Assembly (NCBI GenBank): GCA_963813315.1
Contig: CAWEYO010000011.1
Coordinates: 1-64,000 of the forward strand
Reading direction: 5' to 3'
Length of the DNA: 64,000 nt
Source: CAWEYO01 sp963813315
GTDB lineage: Bacteria > Pseudomonadota > Alphaproteobacteria > Rhizobiales > Rhizobiaceae
The translations under genes were made by a program, and so were the position numbers. The notes under the pieces are model-generated. The model searched no databases. It was not told where the DNA came from and saw only the letters and a program-made list of their open reading frames with translations. Positions 47,046 through 55,532 of this stretch are shown here, in pieces. Numbering within the stretch: the first letter of the stretch is position 1; each line of letters starts with the position of its first letter.

Positions 47046-47765
47046 ATGACATTTGTTACTCATACATTCGTGCAGTTCATCCAGTCGCCCCCTATTGAGG
47101 CGGTAATTACGCATGAAGAACGGGACATAATCCAATCGCTGAGCTTTACTCCAAGACACTATCCCGCCCACACGGTGATAAGCCGGCAGGGCGATGTGGA
47201 ACCTCGGCGATTCATTGTCAATTCAGGCTGGGGATGCGTCTATCGCGATCTTGCCAATGGCGACCGGCAGGTTATCGATATCCCGCTTAGGGGTGACATT
47301 TTCGGCCTCCGGGCCGTAGACCGCACGAACTGCAACTCCTTCGCATCGATCACGGAACTCTCCGTCTTCGAAGTCTCCGGGCCGACTCTTGGAAAGACGC
47401 TGAAAAACCTGCCCGGACTGACCAGCTATTTCATTCGCGCCATGGCGCGGCAGAACTCCATCCTGACCGAACATCTGACAAATGCCGGCAGACGCAGCGC
47501 GTTGGTGCGCACAGGCCACTATCTTTTGGAACTGCAGGCACGATTGGCGAGTTTTGGCGAAGGCACGGAGCTCGGGTACGATTGCCCACTTACCCAGCAT
47601 GAGCTTGCTGACGCGCTCGGACTGACCGCAATCCACGTCAATCGGACACTGCGCGAATTGCGGGAGCACGACCTCGTTTCTTTCCGGTCGGGCTTCGTCG
47701 AGTTTCTTAATCGCCCAAAGCTTGAAAAAATTTCCGGCTTCGACAAAGAGTATCTTAGAACATAA
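47046..47765 (+). CDS. Crp/Fnr-family transcription regulator
   Basis: A 239-aa protein with a cyclic-nucleotide-binding-like beta-roll (about 35-130, ISRQGDVEPRRFIVNSGWG) and a C-terminal winged helix (LTQHELADALGLTAIHVNRTLRELREHDLV). The FNR-type N-terminal cysteine cluster is absent, so it does not sense oxygen through an iron-sulfur cluster; it resembles FixK-like or stress-related members. Its neighbourhood of quorum-sensing and LuxR-type genes suggests a role in a regulatory cascade (inference). Confidence 0.92.
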   Translation: MTFVTHTFVQFIQSPPIEAVITHEERDIIQSLSFTPRHYPAHTVISRQGDVEPRRFIVNSGWGCVYRDLANGDRQVIDIPLRGDIFGLRAVDRTNCNSFASITELSVFEVSGPTLGKTLKNLPGLTSYFIRAMARQNSILTEHLTNAGRRSALVRTGHYLLELQARLASFGEGTELGYDCPLTQHELADALGLTAIHVNRTLRELREHDLVSFRSGFVEFLNRPKLEKISGFDKEYLRT

Positions 47766-48178
47766 AGGCAGGTGATTTTAAAATAGCAATTATTTCTGTG
47801 TAATTTCGCGTAAAACACAAATGTTATTTTAAGAAATCCACTCGGACTTGTAACAATTTCAAATCCCGTTGAGTAGGCATAAAAAGACGACAATTTCTTG
47901 TCAGTTACGCTTTTGTTCGTAAGGCGGGTATTTACCGTTCTGCATCGCAATCGGCTCTTTTTTTTAGGAGATTAACCTAGGTTAGCGAAAGATGCCGGAT
48001 TTTTCATATCATGAAGCAGTGTTTTCGTCCGCGATAGCGAAGACACGTGACAAGAATAACTGGGCGGTCAACAGCCCGGATTATCGCATGCGGGGTGCAG
48101 CAGAAAATAGTGAACAGATGTGCAAGGGGCGCAAAGATCGCATGGGACGCGATCCGTGTTGGAAGGCGGGTTGTTTGT
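47766..48178. other. AT-rich intergenic region
   Basis: Markedly lower in GC than the surrounding genes. It contains the dyad at 47973-47984 and a 70-aa open frame (47992-48204) overlapping the start of the next gene, which has no recognisable content. Confidence 0.4.
47973..47984. promoter_or_regulatory. Palindrome TAACCTAGGTTA
   Basis: A perfect 12-bp dyad about 195 bases before the response-regulator start, next to a T8 tract. Possible operator; no known protein matched. Confidence 0.35.
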
Positions 48179-48970
48179 ATGGATTACAATTCTGGACGTC
48201 ATGAGGGCAATTTGACGCTTGGGCCGTACGCGAAAAACGGAGCCAGCGTCGCAAGTGCAGTGAGCGGTATTGAACTGGACCGCGATGCACAAGCTCAGGA
48301 GGCATGCCTCCTCATCCTCGACAGCAGGGCGCTCGATCGCGAATGCCTTGCTCAAAGCCTCGTTTCCCACCACTTGGGTATGGACGTATCAGCCCTCGGG
48401 TCGGTCGAAGAATGGCGCAGACAAAAGGAGTTTCACCCTCCTCTTGGTGCCATTCTGATGAACCTCGGCGGGCGCAAGGTCACTGAAAGCAGCGTGGCAA
48501 ATGAGATCACCCGGCTGACTTCGGAGTTCAAGTCGGTTCCAGTCGTCGTTCTTGCCGATACCGACGATCTCAGCCAAATACTGAAGGCGCTGGAATTCGG
48601 CGCGCGTGGCTACATACCATCATCGGTCGGAATCGATGTGTGCGTCGAAGCGATCGGTCTGGCGATTGCCGGGGGCATCTTCGTTCCGGCAAGCAGCGTG
48701 CTCGCGATGCGGCACCTGATCGACTCCGGCGGTCACGAGTCCCGGCCTTTGGCTGGCATGTTCACCCTTCGCCAGGCTGAAGTCGTGCAAGCGCTTCGGC
48801 GTGGCAAGGCTAACAAAATCATAGCCTACGAGCTGAACCTTCGGGAAAGCACTGTAAAGGTTCACATCCGCAACATCATGAAGAAGCTCAAAGCAACCAA
48901 CCGGACGGAAGTGGCGTACAAGATCAACGACCTCTTTCCGCCGGAATCCACTCCTCTGGGCATGGATTGA
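48179..48970 (+). CDS. LuxR-type response regulator with atypical receiver
   Basis: A 263-aa protein. The N-terminal half (about 42-165) folds like a receiver (ACLLILDSRALDRECLAQSL, PVVVLADTDD, ALEFGARGYIPSS) but the phospho-acceptor position is Asn95 (AILMNLGGRK), so phosphorylation is unlikely. The C-terminal LuxR HTH is FTLRQAEVVQALRRGKANKI with LRESTVKVHIRNIMKKL. ATG at 48179 is preferred to an upstream start at 48047 because the extra residues are arginine-rich and unlike the family. A strong hairpin follows the stop. Targets unknown. Confidence 0.88.
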   Translation: MDYNSGRHEGNLTLGPYAKNGASVASAVSGIELDRDAQAQEACLLILDSRALDRECLAQSLVSHHLGMDVSALGSVEEWRRQKEFHPPLGAILMNLGGRKVTESSVANEITRLTSEFKSVPVVVLADTDDLSQILKALEFGARGYIPSSVGIDVCVEAIGLAIAGGIFVPASSVLAMRHLIDSGGHESRPLAGMFTLRQAEVVQALRRGKANKIIAYELNLRESTVKVHIRNIMKKLKATNRTEVAYKINDLFPPESTPLGMD

Positions 48971-48978
48971 TTGCCTCC

Positions 48979-49012
48979 CTTGTGCGCGCGTCCGGATGGA
49001 CGCGCGCACAAG
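48979..49012. terminator. Perfect 15-bp hairpin after response regulator
   Basis: CTTGTGCGCGCGTCC pairs fully with GGACGCGCGCACAAG around a four-base loop, nine bases after the stop codon. No U-run follows, so termination may need Rho or the stem may only protect the mRNA end. Confidence 0.6.
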
Positions 49013-49431
49013 CGGGCTTGAGCAAAGCCGACAGGCATCGCTCGCCCTGTGAACCGCATCGGTTCCCTGCACCTTTCTACTATCCTCACCAGGTTGTGGC
49101 GTTCGTGAAGAGCACGCTATCCTGATTTTCAGGCCGATGCCGTAAGCGGTATTGCCCTTCACCCGAAGGATGGGGCGAGGCAGCCTGCCCCTCCACGTTG
49201 GGAGAGGTCTCGATATACGGCGATGGACCCCCTCGCCTTTCGGATTTCAGGCTCCGAAAGTGCCTGCCCGATAGGATGAGCGCCTCTGCCGGAAGGCGAA
49301 TCGAAAGAAGACTCACACCTTCATAGTCTAGCCAGCGGCGCTGTAACGCGCCGCAAGAGCCGGGGGGGCGAGGGCGGGGCTATGGAAGCTTCTTCGCTTC
49401 CGTGCCCCGCTGCCTTTATCCGGAGCGCAGC
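49013..49431. other. Intergenic region upstream of methyltransferase
   Basis: No gene supported. A near-palindrome GCGGCGCTGTAACGCGCCGC lies at about 49334-49353. Its GGCGCTGTAACG part also occurs in the 50867 repeat. Confidence 0.4.
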
Positions 49432-50769
49432 ATGAACATTCAGGCAGTCGAGCTTGGCCGCGAGTATCGCGCGGCGCCATCATCAGCATCGTGCAGACTG
49501 TGCAGCTCGGGGCTGCGGCACACTTTTGTCGACCTTGGCATGTCGCCTCCCTGCGAAGGCTTTCTTCAGGCGAGCCAGCTCGACCAGATGGAACTCTACT
49601 TCCCGCTTCATGCCCTGGTATGCGAGACCTGCTACCTCGTGCAGCTTGCGGAATATGTGAGCCCAGAAACGATCTTCAGCGAATACGCCAGTTTCTCGTC
49701 CTTCTCGACGAGCTGGGTCGCCTATGCCAAGGCGTATTGTGCTGACATAACGCGCCGCCTGAACCTCGGGCCCGATAGCTTCGTGGTCGAGCTTGCCAGC
49801 AACGACGGCTATTTGCTTCAGCACTTTCAGCCGTTCGGCGTTCCGGTGCTCGGTGTCGAGCCCGCTGCCAACGTAGCGAAGGCGGCAATCGCGAAGGGAA
49901 TACCGACGCGCGTCGAGTTCTTTGGCGCCCGCCTTGCGAGAACCATGGTGGCGGAGGGGCCCGGGGCCGATCTCATCATCGGCAACAATGTGCTCGCGCA
50001 GGTGCCGGACCTCAACGACTTCGTCGCCGGCATGAGGATTCTGCTCAAACCGGAGGGCGTCATTACCCTGGAGTTCCCGCACATCGAGCGTCTGATCAGG
50101 GAGAACCAATTCGACACGATCTACCACGAACGCTTCTCCTATTTCTCGCTTCTTACCGTCGAGAAAATGGCGCTGCGTCACGGTCTGAAGGTGATCGATG
50201 TGGAAGAACTGCCAACCCACGGCGGGTCGCTGCGCGTCTACCTGGCACATCAGACAAGTGTCTGGCAGACAGATGAACGCGTGATGGGGCTTATCGCTCG
50301 GGAAAAGCGGCACGGGCTCACGGACATCTCGACTTACTCATCGTTCGGATTCAAGGCGCGCCGCGCCAAGCGCGACCTGCTGTCATTCCTGATTTCGGCC
50401 AAGAACGAAGGCAAGAGAATCTGCGGCTACGGTGCTCCCGGCAAAGGCAACACGCTGCTCAACTACTGTGCGATCGGCACCGATTTCCTGGACTTCACAG
50501 TCGATAGCAATCCCTACAAGCATGGGCGCTTCACACCTGGCATGCACATTCCGATCCGTCCTGTCGACGCGATCGACGATGCGAAGCCCGATTACATCCT
50601 CATCCTGCCGTGGAACCTCAAGGACGAAATCATTCATCAGATGCATCACGTTGCAGCATGGGACGCAAAATTCGTTGTGCCTATCCCCTTCACTACAATT
50701 ATTGACCCGGCGGAATGGAAAATACCTCCAGAGATCTATGGCCTACGCCCCTCGATGCCGAGCTACTGA
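49432..50769 (+). CDS. Zinc-containing C-methyltransferase (sugar/polyketide type)
   Basis: A 445-aa class I SAM-dependent methyltransferase of the TylC3/NovU type. An N-terminal zinc site uses Cys21, Cys24, Cys63 and Cys66 (CRLC and CETC). The SAM domain follows with VVELASNDGYLLQHF near residue 115, and the C-terminal Methyltransf_14 domain has CGYGAPGKGNTLLNYC and VDSNPYKHGRFTPGMHIPI. Known members methylate keto-deoxy sugars of antibiotics or cell-surface glycans. The adjoining glycosyltransferase suggests a modified surface polysaccharide (inference). ATG at 49432 is chosen for the normal zinc-domain spacing. Confidence 0.92.
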   Translation: MNIQAVELGREYRAAPSSASCRLCSSGLRHTFVDLGMSPPCEGFLQASQLDQMELYFPLHALVCETCYLVQLAEYVSPETIFSEYASFSSFSTSWVAYAKAYCADITRRLNLGPDSFVVELASNDGYLLQHFQPFGVPVLGVEPAANVAKAAIAKGIPTRVEFFGARLARTMVAEGPGADLIIGNNVLAQVPDLNDFVAGMRILLKPEGVITLEFPHIERLIRENQFDTIYHERFSYFSLLTVEKMALRHGLKVIDVEELPTHGGSLRVYLAHQTSVWQTDERVMGLIAREKRHGLTDISTYSSFGFKARRAKRDLLSFLISAKNEGKRICGYGAPGKGNTLLNYCAIGTDFLDFTVDSNPYKHGRFTPGMHIPIRPVDAIDDAKPDYILILPWNLKDEIIHQMHHVAAWDAKFVVPIPFTTIIDPAEWKIPPEIYGLRPSMPSY

Positions 50770-50866
50770 TCCGGGAGGGCCTGCAAAAAATCTTATTTGC
50801 GGGCTGCACGGTCGCGCAAGCGGGCTTACGATCAGTCAAGGGCCTGTAGTGATTCGCCACCGCATC

Positions 50867-50917
50867 GGAAAATCGGATTCGACTTTTGCGCCGCTGAGGG
50901 GCGTGCGGCGCTGTAAC
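50867..50917. repeat. Short palindromic repeat (family 5), intergenic copy
   Basis: GAAAATCGGATTCGACTTTT then GGGCGTGCGGCGCTGTAAC between the methyltransferase and glycosyltransferase genes. The same pieces, in the same order, occur at 51403-51496 inside the glycosyltransferase. Confidence 0.55.
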
Positions 50918-50934
50918 GGCCCGGCAGGTTGTGC

Positions 50935-51909
50935 ATGAGACTGACCGTTGCAATTCCGACACCAGGGCAAAGCCGACAGGTCGCTCGCTTGCTCGCTCAT
51001 CTGGAGTTGCAGCATCGGACGCCCGACGAAGTCATCATTTCGGCACCCTACGGAACGCAAGTAGAGCTCCCTGAAACGGCCCGTTTTCCAATTTCGGTCG
51101 TGTTCGGCGAAAAGGGTTCGTCGCCACAACGCAACGCCGCGCTGAACCACGCGCTCGCACGATCCGACATCATAACCTTGTTGGATAACGATTTCGTCCC
51201 GGCGGACGACTATCTGGAACTTGTCGTTCGGGCATTTGAAGCCCATGAGGATTGGGCCGCCGTCATGGGCCGTGTGGTAAGGGACGGCGCCAACAACGCA
51301 GGTCTGACCTGGCACGACGCTATGATGGCCTTCTACAACTCGGAGCGCGAAGAGCCGGGCGAACCTCAGGTGACCGACTGCGATGGCGCTTACGACATCG
51401 GCCCGAAAATCGGAATCGATTTTCGGAAAGCGCGATGCGGAGATTCAAAGCGCTACAGCGCCTCTGGCGTGTCCAAAAGGGCGTGCGGCTCTGTAGGCTG
51501 CAATATATCGGTTCGTTCCAGCTTCGTGGGAAATCTTCGCTTCGACGAGCGTCTGGTGCTATACGGGTTGCAGGAAGACGTCGATTTCACCAGCCGGCTG
51601 GGGCGCCGGGGGCGCGTGGTCGGCATAAGCAATATTCGCGGCGTTCATCTCGGCCTCAAGGAGGGACGGGCAAGCGGCGAGCGCTTCGGCTACTCGCAGA
51701 TCGTCAACCCGCTCTATCTTATCAGGAAAGGCACGGTTCCTGCGACTTTCGCGCTCAGCCTGATAGGCCGCAACATCATTGCCAACATCGTGCGAAGCCT
51801 CTGGCCGGAACCATATGTTGACCGGCGCGGCAGGCTGCGCGGCAATCTTCTTGCACTCGCCCACGTCATGACGGGACGTATCGAGCCCGAATACATCCTG
51901 AAGATCTGA
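50935..51909 (+). CDS. Family 2 glycosyltransferase carrying an internal palindromic element
   Basis: A 324-aa GT-A fold transferase: RLTVAIPTPGQSRQVARLLAHL for nucleotide binding, ITLLDNDFVPADD with the DxD-type metal motif near residue 88, and GLQEDVDFTSRLGRRG with the acid/base ED near 210. Residues of about 157-188 (PKIGIDFRKARCGDSKRYSA and on to CGSV) are encoded by a palindromic repeat whose length keeps the frame. They interrupt the stretch between the DxD motif and the GCNISVRSSF block that family members normally join closely. It may tolerate the insert as a loop. Probably acts on a surface polysaccharide with the upstream methyltransferase. Confidence 0.88.
   Translation: MRLTVAIPTPGQSRQVARLLAHLELQHRTPDEVIISAPYGTQVELPETARFPISVVFGEKGSSPQRNAALNHALARSDIITLLDNDFVPADDYLELVVRAFEAHEDWAAVMGRVVRDGANNAGLTWHDAMMAFYNSEREEPGEPQVTDCDGAYDIGPKIGIDFRKARCGDSKRYSASGVSKRACGSVGCNISVRSSFVGNLRFDERLVLYGLQEDVDFTSRLGRRGRVVGISNIRGVHLGLKEGRASGERFGYSQIVNPLYLIRKGTVPATFALSLIGRNIIANIVRSLWPEPYVDRRGRLRGNLLALAHVMTGRIEPEYILKI
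51403..51496. repeat. Palindromic repeat (family 5) inside a coding region
   Basis: The first hairpin is CCGAAAATCG-GAAT-CGATTTTCGG (perfect 10-bp stem). The second pairs CTACAGCGCC with GGCTCTGTAG (nine of ten). Together they span about 94 bases and remain open in the glycosyltransferase frame. Confidence 0.7.
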
Positions 51910-51936
51910 CGGAAAGCCTGGACTTACCAGTAGGGG

Positions 51937-52629
51937 CTAATTCCTCTGCGATTTCACATAATCGATATAGCCGCGAACATCGGCTGCGGGCTCGGAATAT
52001 GCCGCGCCGAGCGATTTCTCCATGGCCGCCATATAGGACTTTGCCCATCCCGGCAGCGGATAGTCGATAACGCCAAGAAATTCGAGCGTCGCCGCAAGCC
52101 TGATGTCTGCGATCGACGGCTTGGACCCGCCGATGAACGGCTTTCCGTCCATGTAGAATTTGTGGAAGACCTCAAGCGGCTCGGCAAGTGCCTCGACCGC
52201 CTCCTTGCGTGCCTTTTCCTTGGTGTCCGCGTCGGCATCGCCGTAGCCGACTTCGCCAGCGTATTGCGGGAAGTTGAGGGCTGGATAGGTGGCCCGCGCG
52301 AGATAGGGATAGAGGGTTCCGATAAGGTAGAACATGGCGCTGTCGATCATCGCCCGCTTCGCAGGGTCTTTAGGATAGTATTCTTCGAGGCCATGCTTGT
52401 TGCAGAGATACTGCATGATCGCGCAGCTCTCCCACAAAGCACCCTTGGGCAAGCCCTCGGCTTCCATCATCGGGGTCAGGTGCGACGGACATTTGGCCAT
52501 ATATTCCGCTGATCTCGTTTGCCCAAAGACGTCATTCTCAGTGAAATCGAGACCGGCGGCGCGCATGAACACACGTGCTGTCATGTTGTTGACGCTGGGC
52601 TTGATGATATTGAGCCTTATCTCGGACAT
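51937..52629 (-). CDS. Glutathione S-transferase family protein
   Basis: A 230-aa protein with an N-terminal thioredoxin-like domain (LNIIKPSVNNMTARVFMRAAGL, then ESCAIMQYLCNKHG, the glutathione-binding E-S block) and a C-terminal helical domain (FIGGSKPSIADIRLAATLEFLG, the N-capping box). It conjugates or isomerises substrates with glutathione. It is the last gene of an operon with a VOC protein, a CoA ligase and a citryl-CoA lyase-like protein, so it probably acts in the same catabolic pathway. Confidence 0.92.
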   Translation of the reverse strand: MSEIRLNIIKPSVNNMTARVFMRAAGLDFTENDVFGQTRSAEYMAKCPSHLTPMMEAEGLPKGALWESCAIMQYLCNKHGLEEYYPKDPAKRAMIDSAMFYLIGTLYPYLARATYPALNFPQYAGEVGYGDADADTKEKARKEAVEALAEPLEVFHKFYMDGKPFIGGSKPSIADIRLAATLEFLGVIDYPLPGWAKSYMAAMEKSLGAAYSEPAADVRGYIDYVKSQRN

Positions 52630-52658
52630 TTTGTTCCTCCCGTTCTTCTCTTTTCTGT

Positions 52659-53240
52659 TCAGTATGGATTTTTCGGCGCCCGATCCGGTGACAGGGTGGA
52701 TCTTGCCCGCTCGACCAAGGCCTCGATAGCGTCGGCGAGATGCACTTCGGCGATGTGATGGTCGCCGCGGGCAACCCTGATCCTATGTGCCTCCATCAGC
52801 ACGTCCGCATGGGTATGACCCGGCGGCGGCTCGAAGCGGTAGGAGGCTAGTTCGATCAGCAGCCCAAGCGGATCCTCGAAGTAGATCGAATCCATGAATC
52901 CACGGTCCTTTACGCCGCTGTGCCTGATTTTTCGCTCGTCCAGCCGCGCGACCGCCTGCAGGAAAGTCACGCGCGACACGGCAAAGGCGATGTGGTGCAC
53001 ACAGCCGATGTCGGTGGGCGTGCGCCTGTGTTCGGGCCGGCGGGACTCGTCAGTGAAGATCGTGATGAGACGGCCGTCGCCGGGATCAAAATAGAGATGG
53101 CTTTCTGATGCCTTGTCCAGGTTCGGCTGCTCGAAGATGAAAGGCATGCCGAGCGTGCCCTCCCAGAAGTCGATCGAAGTCTGACGGTCGGCGCCAACCA
53201 GCGTGATGTGGTGAACTCCTTGCGATTGTAGCTTCCGCAT
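52659..53240 (-). CDS. VOC-superfamily (glyoxalase/dioxygenase) protein
   Basis: A 193-aa protein built of two beta-alpha-beta-beta-beta units: GVHHITLVGADRQTSIDFWEGTLGMPFIF near the start and GCVHHIAFAVSRVTFLQAVARLDER in the second half, with FEDPLGLLIELASY supplying the metal Glu. His, His and Glu ligands fit an extradiol dioxygenase or glyoxalase-type metal site. ATG at 53240 is preferred over 53300. It lies between the CoA ligase and the GST, so ring cleavage or isomerisation of a pathway intermediate is likely (inference). Confidence 0.9.
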   Translation of the reverse strand: MRKLQSQGVHHITLVGADRQTSIDFWEGTLGMPFIFEQPNLDKASESHLYFDPGDGRLITIFTDESRRPEHRRTPTDIGCVHHIAFAVSRVTFLQAVARLDERKIRHSGVKDRGFMDSIYFEDPLGLLIELASYRFEPPPGHTHADVLMEAHRIRVARGDHHIAEVHLADAIEALVERARSTLSPDRAPKNPY

Positions 53241-53259
53241 CGCGATCCTCCTTGCTCCA

Positions 53260-54561
53260 TCAACGCTGAACCAATTTCGATTTGTATTCGCTGCGGTCAA
53301 GCGTTCCCCACGGGACGATTTCTATTCGCGTGGAAACGACAAGCACGTCGCGGATTCGCTGCTGAATCCTGCCAGCCAGCTGCGGGTCGAAAGCGAAGTC
53401 CCTGGCCAGCTCGACCGAGACCGGCAGAGGGGGTTCCTGCCTGATGCCAGCGCTCGATGGCTTCACCATGATGACGCCGCTGACGGCCGGCGCGAACCCG
53501 TTCACGACTTCGCGGATCGCGGATGGAAAGACGTTTACTCCGCGCACGATGAGCATGTCGTCGGTGCGGCCGATGCAACGCAGCCTGGGAGACGTTCTCC
53601 CGCACCTGCACGCGGATGTCCACATCTCCACGTGGTCGCGTGTACGAAACCTCAGCAGCGGCGCGGCCCGATGCCGTAGATGCGTGAGCACCAGCTCGCC
53701 CCTCGCCCCATCCATCATGGCGACAGGCGCGCCGCTTTCAGGATCGATCATTTCGGCATGGACAAAACCGCGCGCAGCGAGATGCATGCCGCATTGTTCT
53801 TCGCATTCGCCCCACAGCGAAACCCCGATATCGCCGATGCCCATCGCCTCGGTGACCTTCGCGCCCCAGGCTTCCTCCAGACGCGCCCGCAACGCCGGCT
53901 CGCCGCCGCCCGGTTCGCCTGCCACAAGCAGCCGCCGCACGCTCGACCCCCTGAGTTCGAATTTGCGCTCGGCCGCCCACTCCGCAAGATGGACCGCGTA
54001 AGACGGCGTCATCACGGCGGCCGTCGGGCGCAGCAGTCGAATTGCGGTCATCAGCCGCTCGGTATTGCCGGTTCCGACCGGAATATGACACATGCCCAGG
54101 CGATCGAAGGCCCCGAGAGCGGCACCGGCGACAAACGGGCCGGCATTGTAGGTCGTGACGATCGCCTGTCCTGGCTTGATGCCCGAAGCGGCATAGCTGC
54201 GGGCGGAGACCGTCACCCAATTATCGAGGTCCTGTGCAGTCAGCGGTATGTAGCTCGGCGTCCCGGTCGTTCCGCTGGTGGAAAAGATGCGCATAATCTG
54301 ATCCGCTGGAACAGTGAGGTGCGTTCCCATCGGGTTGACGTCGGTACAACTCGCCCTGATTTCGCTCTTTTCGGTGAGGGGAATTGCAGTAATCGCGTCG
54401 AGGCCGCCAATCTTATCCGGCGTGCCCAATTCTGCGTCCCGGAGCTTGACCTGATAGAAGCGCGAATGCGCCAGAAGATATTCGACCTGCTGGCGGTACA
54501 GAGCGTCGTCCACTCGAACCTGCTCCCGCCAAGGAAGTGTTTCCACATCCGGCTCGAACAT
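53260..54561 (-). CDS. Phenylacetate-CoA ligase-like AMP-forming ligase
   Basis: A 433-aa adenylate-forming enzyme of the PaaK branch. The phosphate-binding motif is FSTSGTTGTPSYIPLT near residue 90, with CRCGRTSPRLRCIGRTDDMLIVRGVNVFPSAI near 320, which carries the zinc-type Cys pair and the hinge Asp. The C-terminal PWGTLDRSEYKSKLVQR holds the catalytic Lys region. It links CoA to an acid using ATP. ATG at 54561 directly follows the stop of the citryl-CoA lyase gene. The acid is unknown. Confidence 0.93.
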   Translation of the reverse strand: MFEPDVETLPWREQVRVDDALYRQQVEYLLAHSRFYQVKLRDAELGTPDKIGGLDAITAIPLTEKSEIRASCTDVNPMGTHLTVPADQIMRIFSTSGTTGTPSYIPLTAQDLDNWVTVSARSYAASGIKPGQAIVTTYNAGPFVAGAALGAFDRLGMCHIPVGTGNTERLMTAIRLLRPTAAVMTPSYAVHLAEWAAERKFELRGSSVRRLLVAGEPGGGEPALRARLEEAWGAKVTEAMGIGDIGVSLWGECEEQCGMHLAARGFVHAEMIDPESGAPVAMMDGARGELVLTHLRHRAAPLLRFRTRDHVEMWTSACRCGRTSPRLRCIGRTDDMLIVRGVNVFPSAIREVVNGFAPAVSGVIMVKPSSAGIRQEPPLPVSVELARDFAFDPQLAGRIQQRIRDVLVVSTRIEIVPWGTLDRSEYKSKLVQR

Positions 54562-54563
54562 GT

Positions 54564-55358
54564 TCAGCCGCCGCCTTCGCCGCCACGTACATATGTGACT
54601 GCTGCTTCCCCATGTGCGGCGATCGTGAAGCCAAGCGGATTCTGCTGCTCTTCCGCGAGATGAGCGAGGATGCCCCCTGTGCGCGCCAGCAAGGGAATCG
54701 CCTTTACCATCTCCACGGGGAATTCGAGATCGAGAAGGACGGCCGCAATCGGCATGGAAACATTCATGGTCATCGGCTTTCCCCAAGCCTCAGCGACCGC
54801 GCGGTCGATACGACGCGCCATGTTCACATGGGGCCCACTGGCGCCGCGTGCGTCGGAAAGCTCCAGAATGCGCTCCGCACGCGGGTCCGTCGGCCGATGC
54901 ACCGGGTGACCGAAGCCCGGAACTTTCTCCCCACGGGCACGGATGCCGTTTATCAGGTCGGAGGCGACCGCATCGGCATTCTCGCCCGCGGCGGCCCGAC
55001 GCTGCGCGGCGGCGAGCAGCTTGCCGCACAATTCTGATGTTCCGACAAGAACGGGACCACAGCCGAGAAGGCCCGCAGCCAGCGCCCCCTCTAGCGAACC
55101 GGGATTTGCCGCCAGCGTCATCCGCGCCGACTGTACCGTCGGCATCACGCCGTGCTCGGCGATCGCAATCAGCAGCAAGTCAAGAAAGTAGCGCTGGTTC
55201 TCAGTCGGCTCCCGGCCTGTCAGCAGAAGATGGAAATACTCGGTAAAGGTCAACCGCCCCATCAGGTCGCGACAGAGATCGCGGCCGCGTACTTCGACAC
55301 TGTCTGCGCTCGCCGTGCAGATCCTGGTGACAGCCGCGCGGGGTTTGCCGATGTGCAT
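54564..55358 (-). CDS. Citryl-CoA lyase / citrate-synthase-like protein
   Basis: A 264-aa protein matching the C-terminal, lyase half of ATP-citrate lyase and short citrate synthases. GHPVHRPTDPRAERILEL with the catalytic His is near residue 150, and the family blocks LTGREPTENQRYFLDLLL and NVSMPIAAVLLDLEFP are present. It could cleave a citryl-CoA-like CoA thioester to acetyl-CoA and an oxo-acid. As the first gene of an operon with a CoA ligase, it may cut the product that enzyme activates. The exact substrate is unknown. Confidence 0.88.
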   Translation of the reverse strand: MHIGKPRAAVTRICTASADSVEVRGRDLCRDLMGRLTFTEYFHLLLTGREPTENQRYFLDLLLIAIAEHGVMPTVQSARMTLAANPGSLEGALAAGLLGCGPVLVGTSELCGKLLAAAQRRAAAGENADAVASDLINGIRARGEKVPGFGHPVHRPTDPRAERILELSDARGASGPHVNMARRIDRAVAEAWGKPMTMNVSMPIAAVLLDLEFPVEMVKAIPLLARTGGILAHLAEEQQNPLGFTIAAHGEAAVTYVRGGEGGG

Positions 55359-55532
55359 TCTTTCCTTTGACGATTGCCGCGCGACAACTTCGCGTGCATG
55401 AACGGTGATAGTAGTTCAAATTCGACGATCGCGCCAGAAAGCCAGCGTGTTGGAAGAATGGGAGGCGATTCAATTGCCAGTGAGCGTTGTGATATTCTGA
55501 GACACGCAGGCCGACGAACAGAGAGGGCATTC

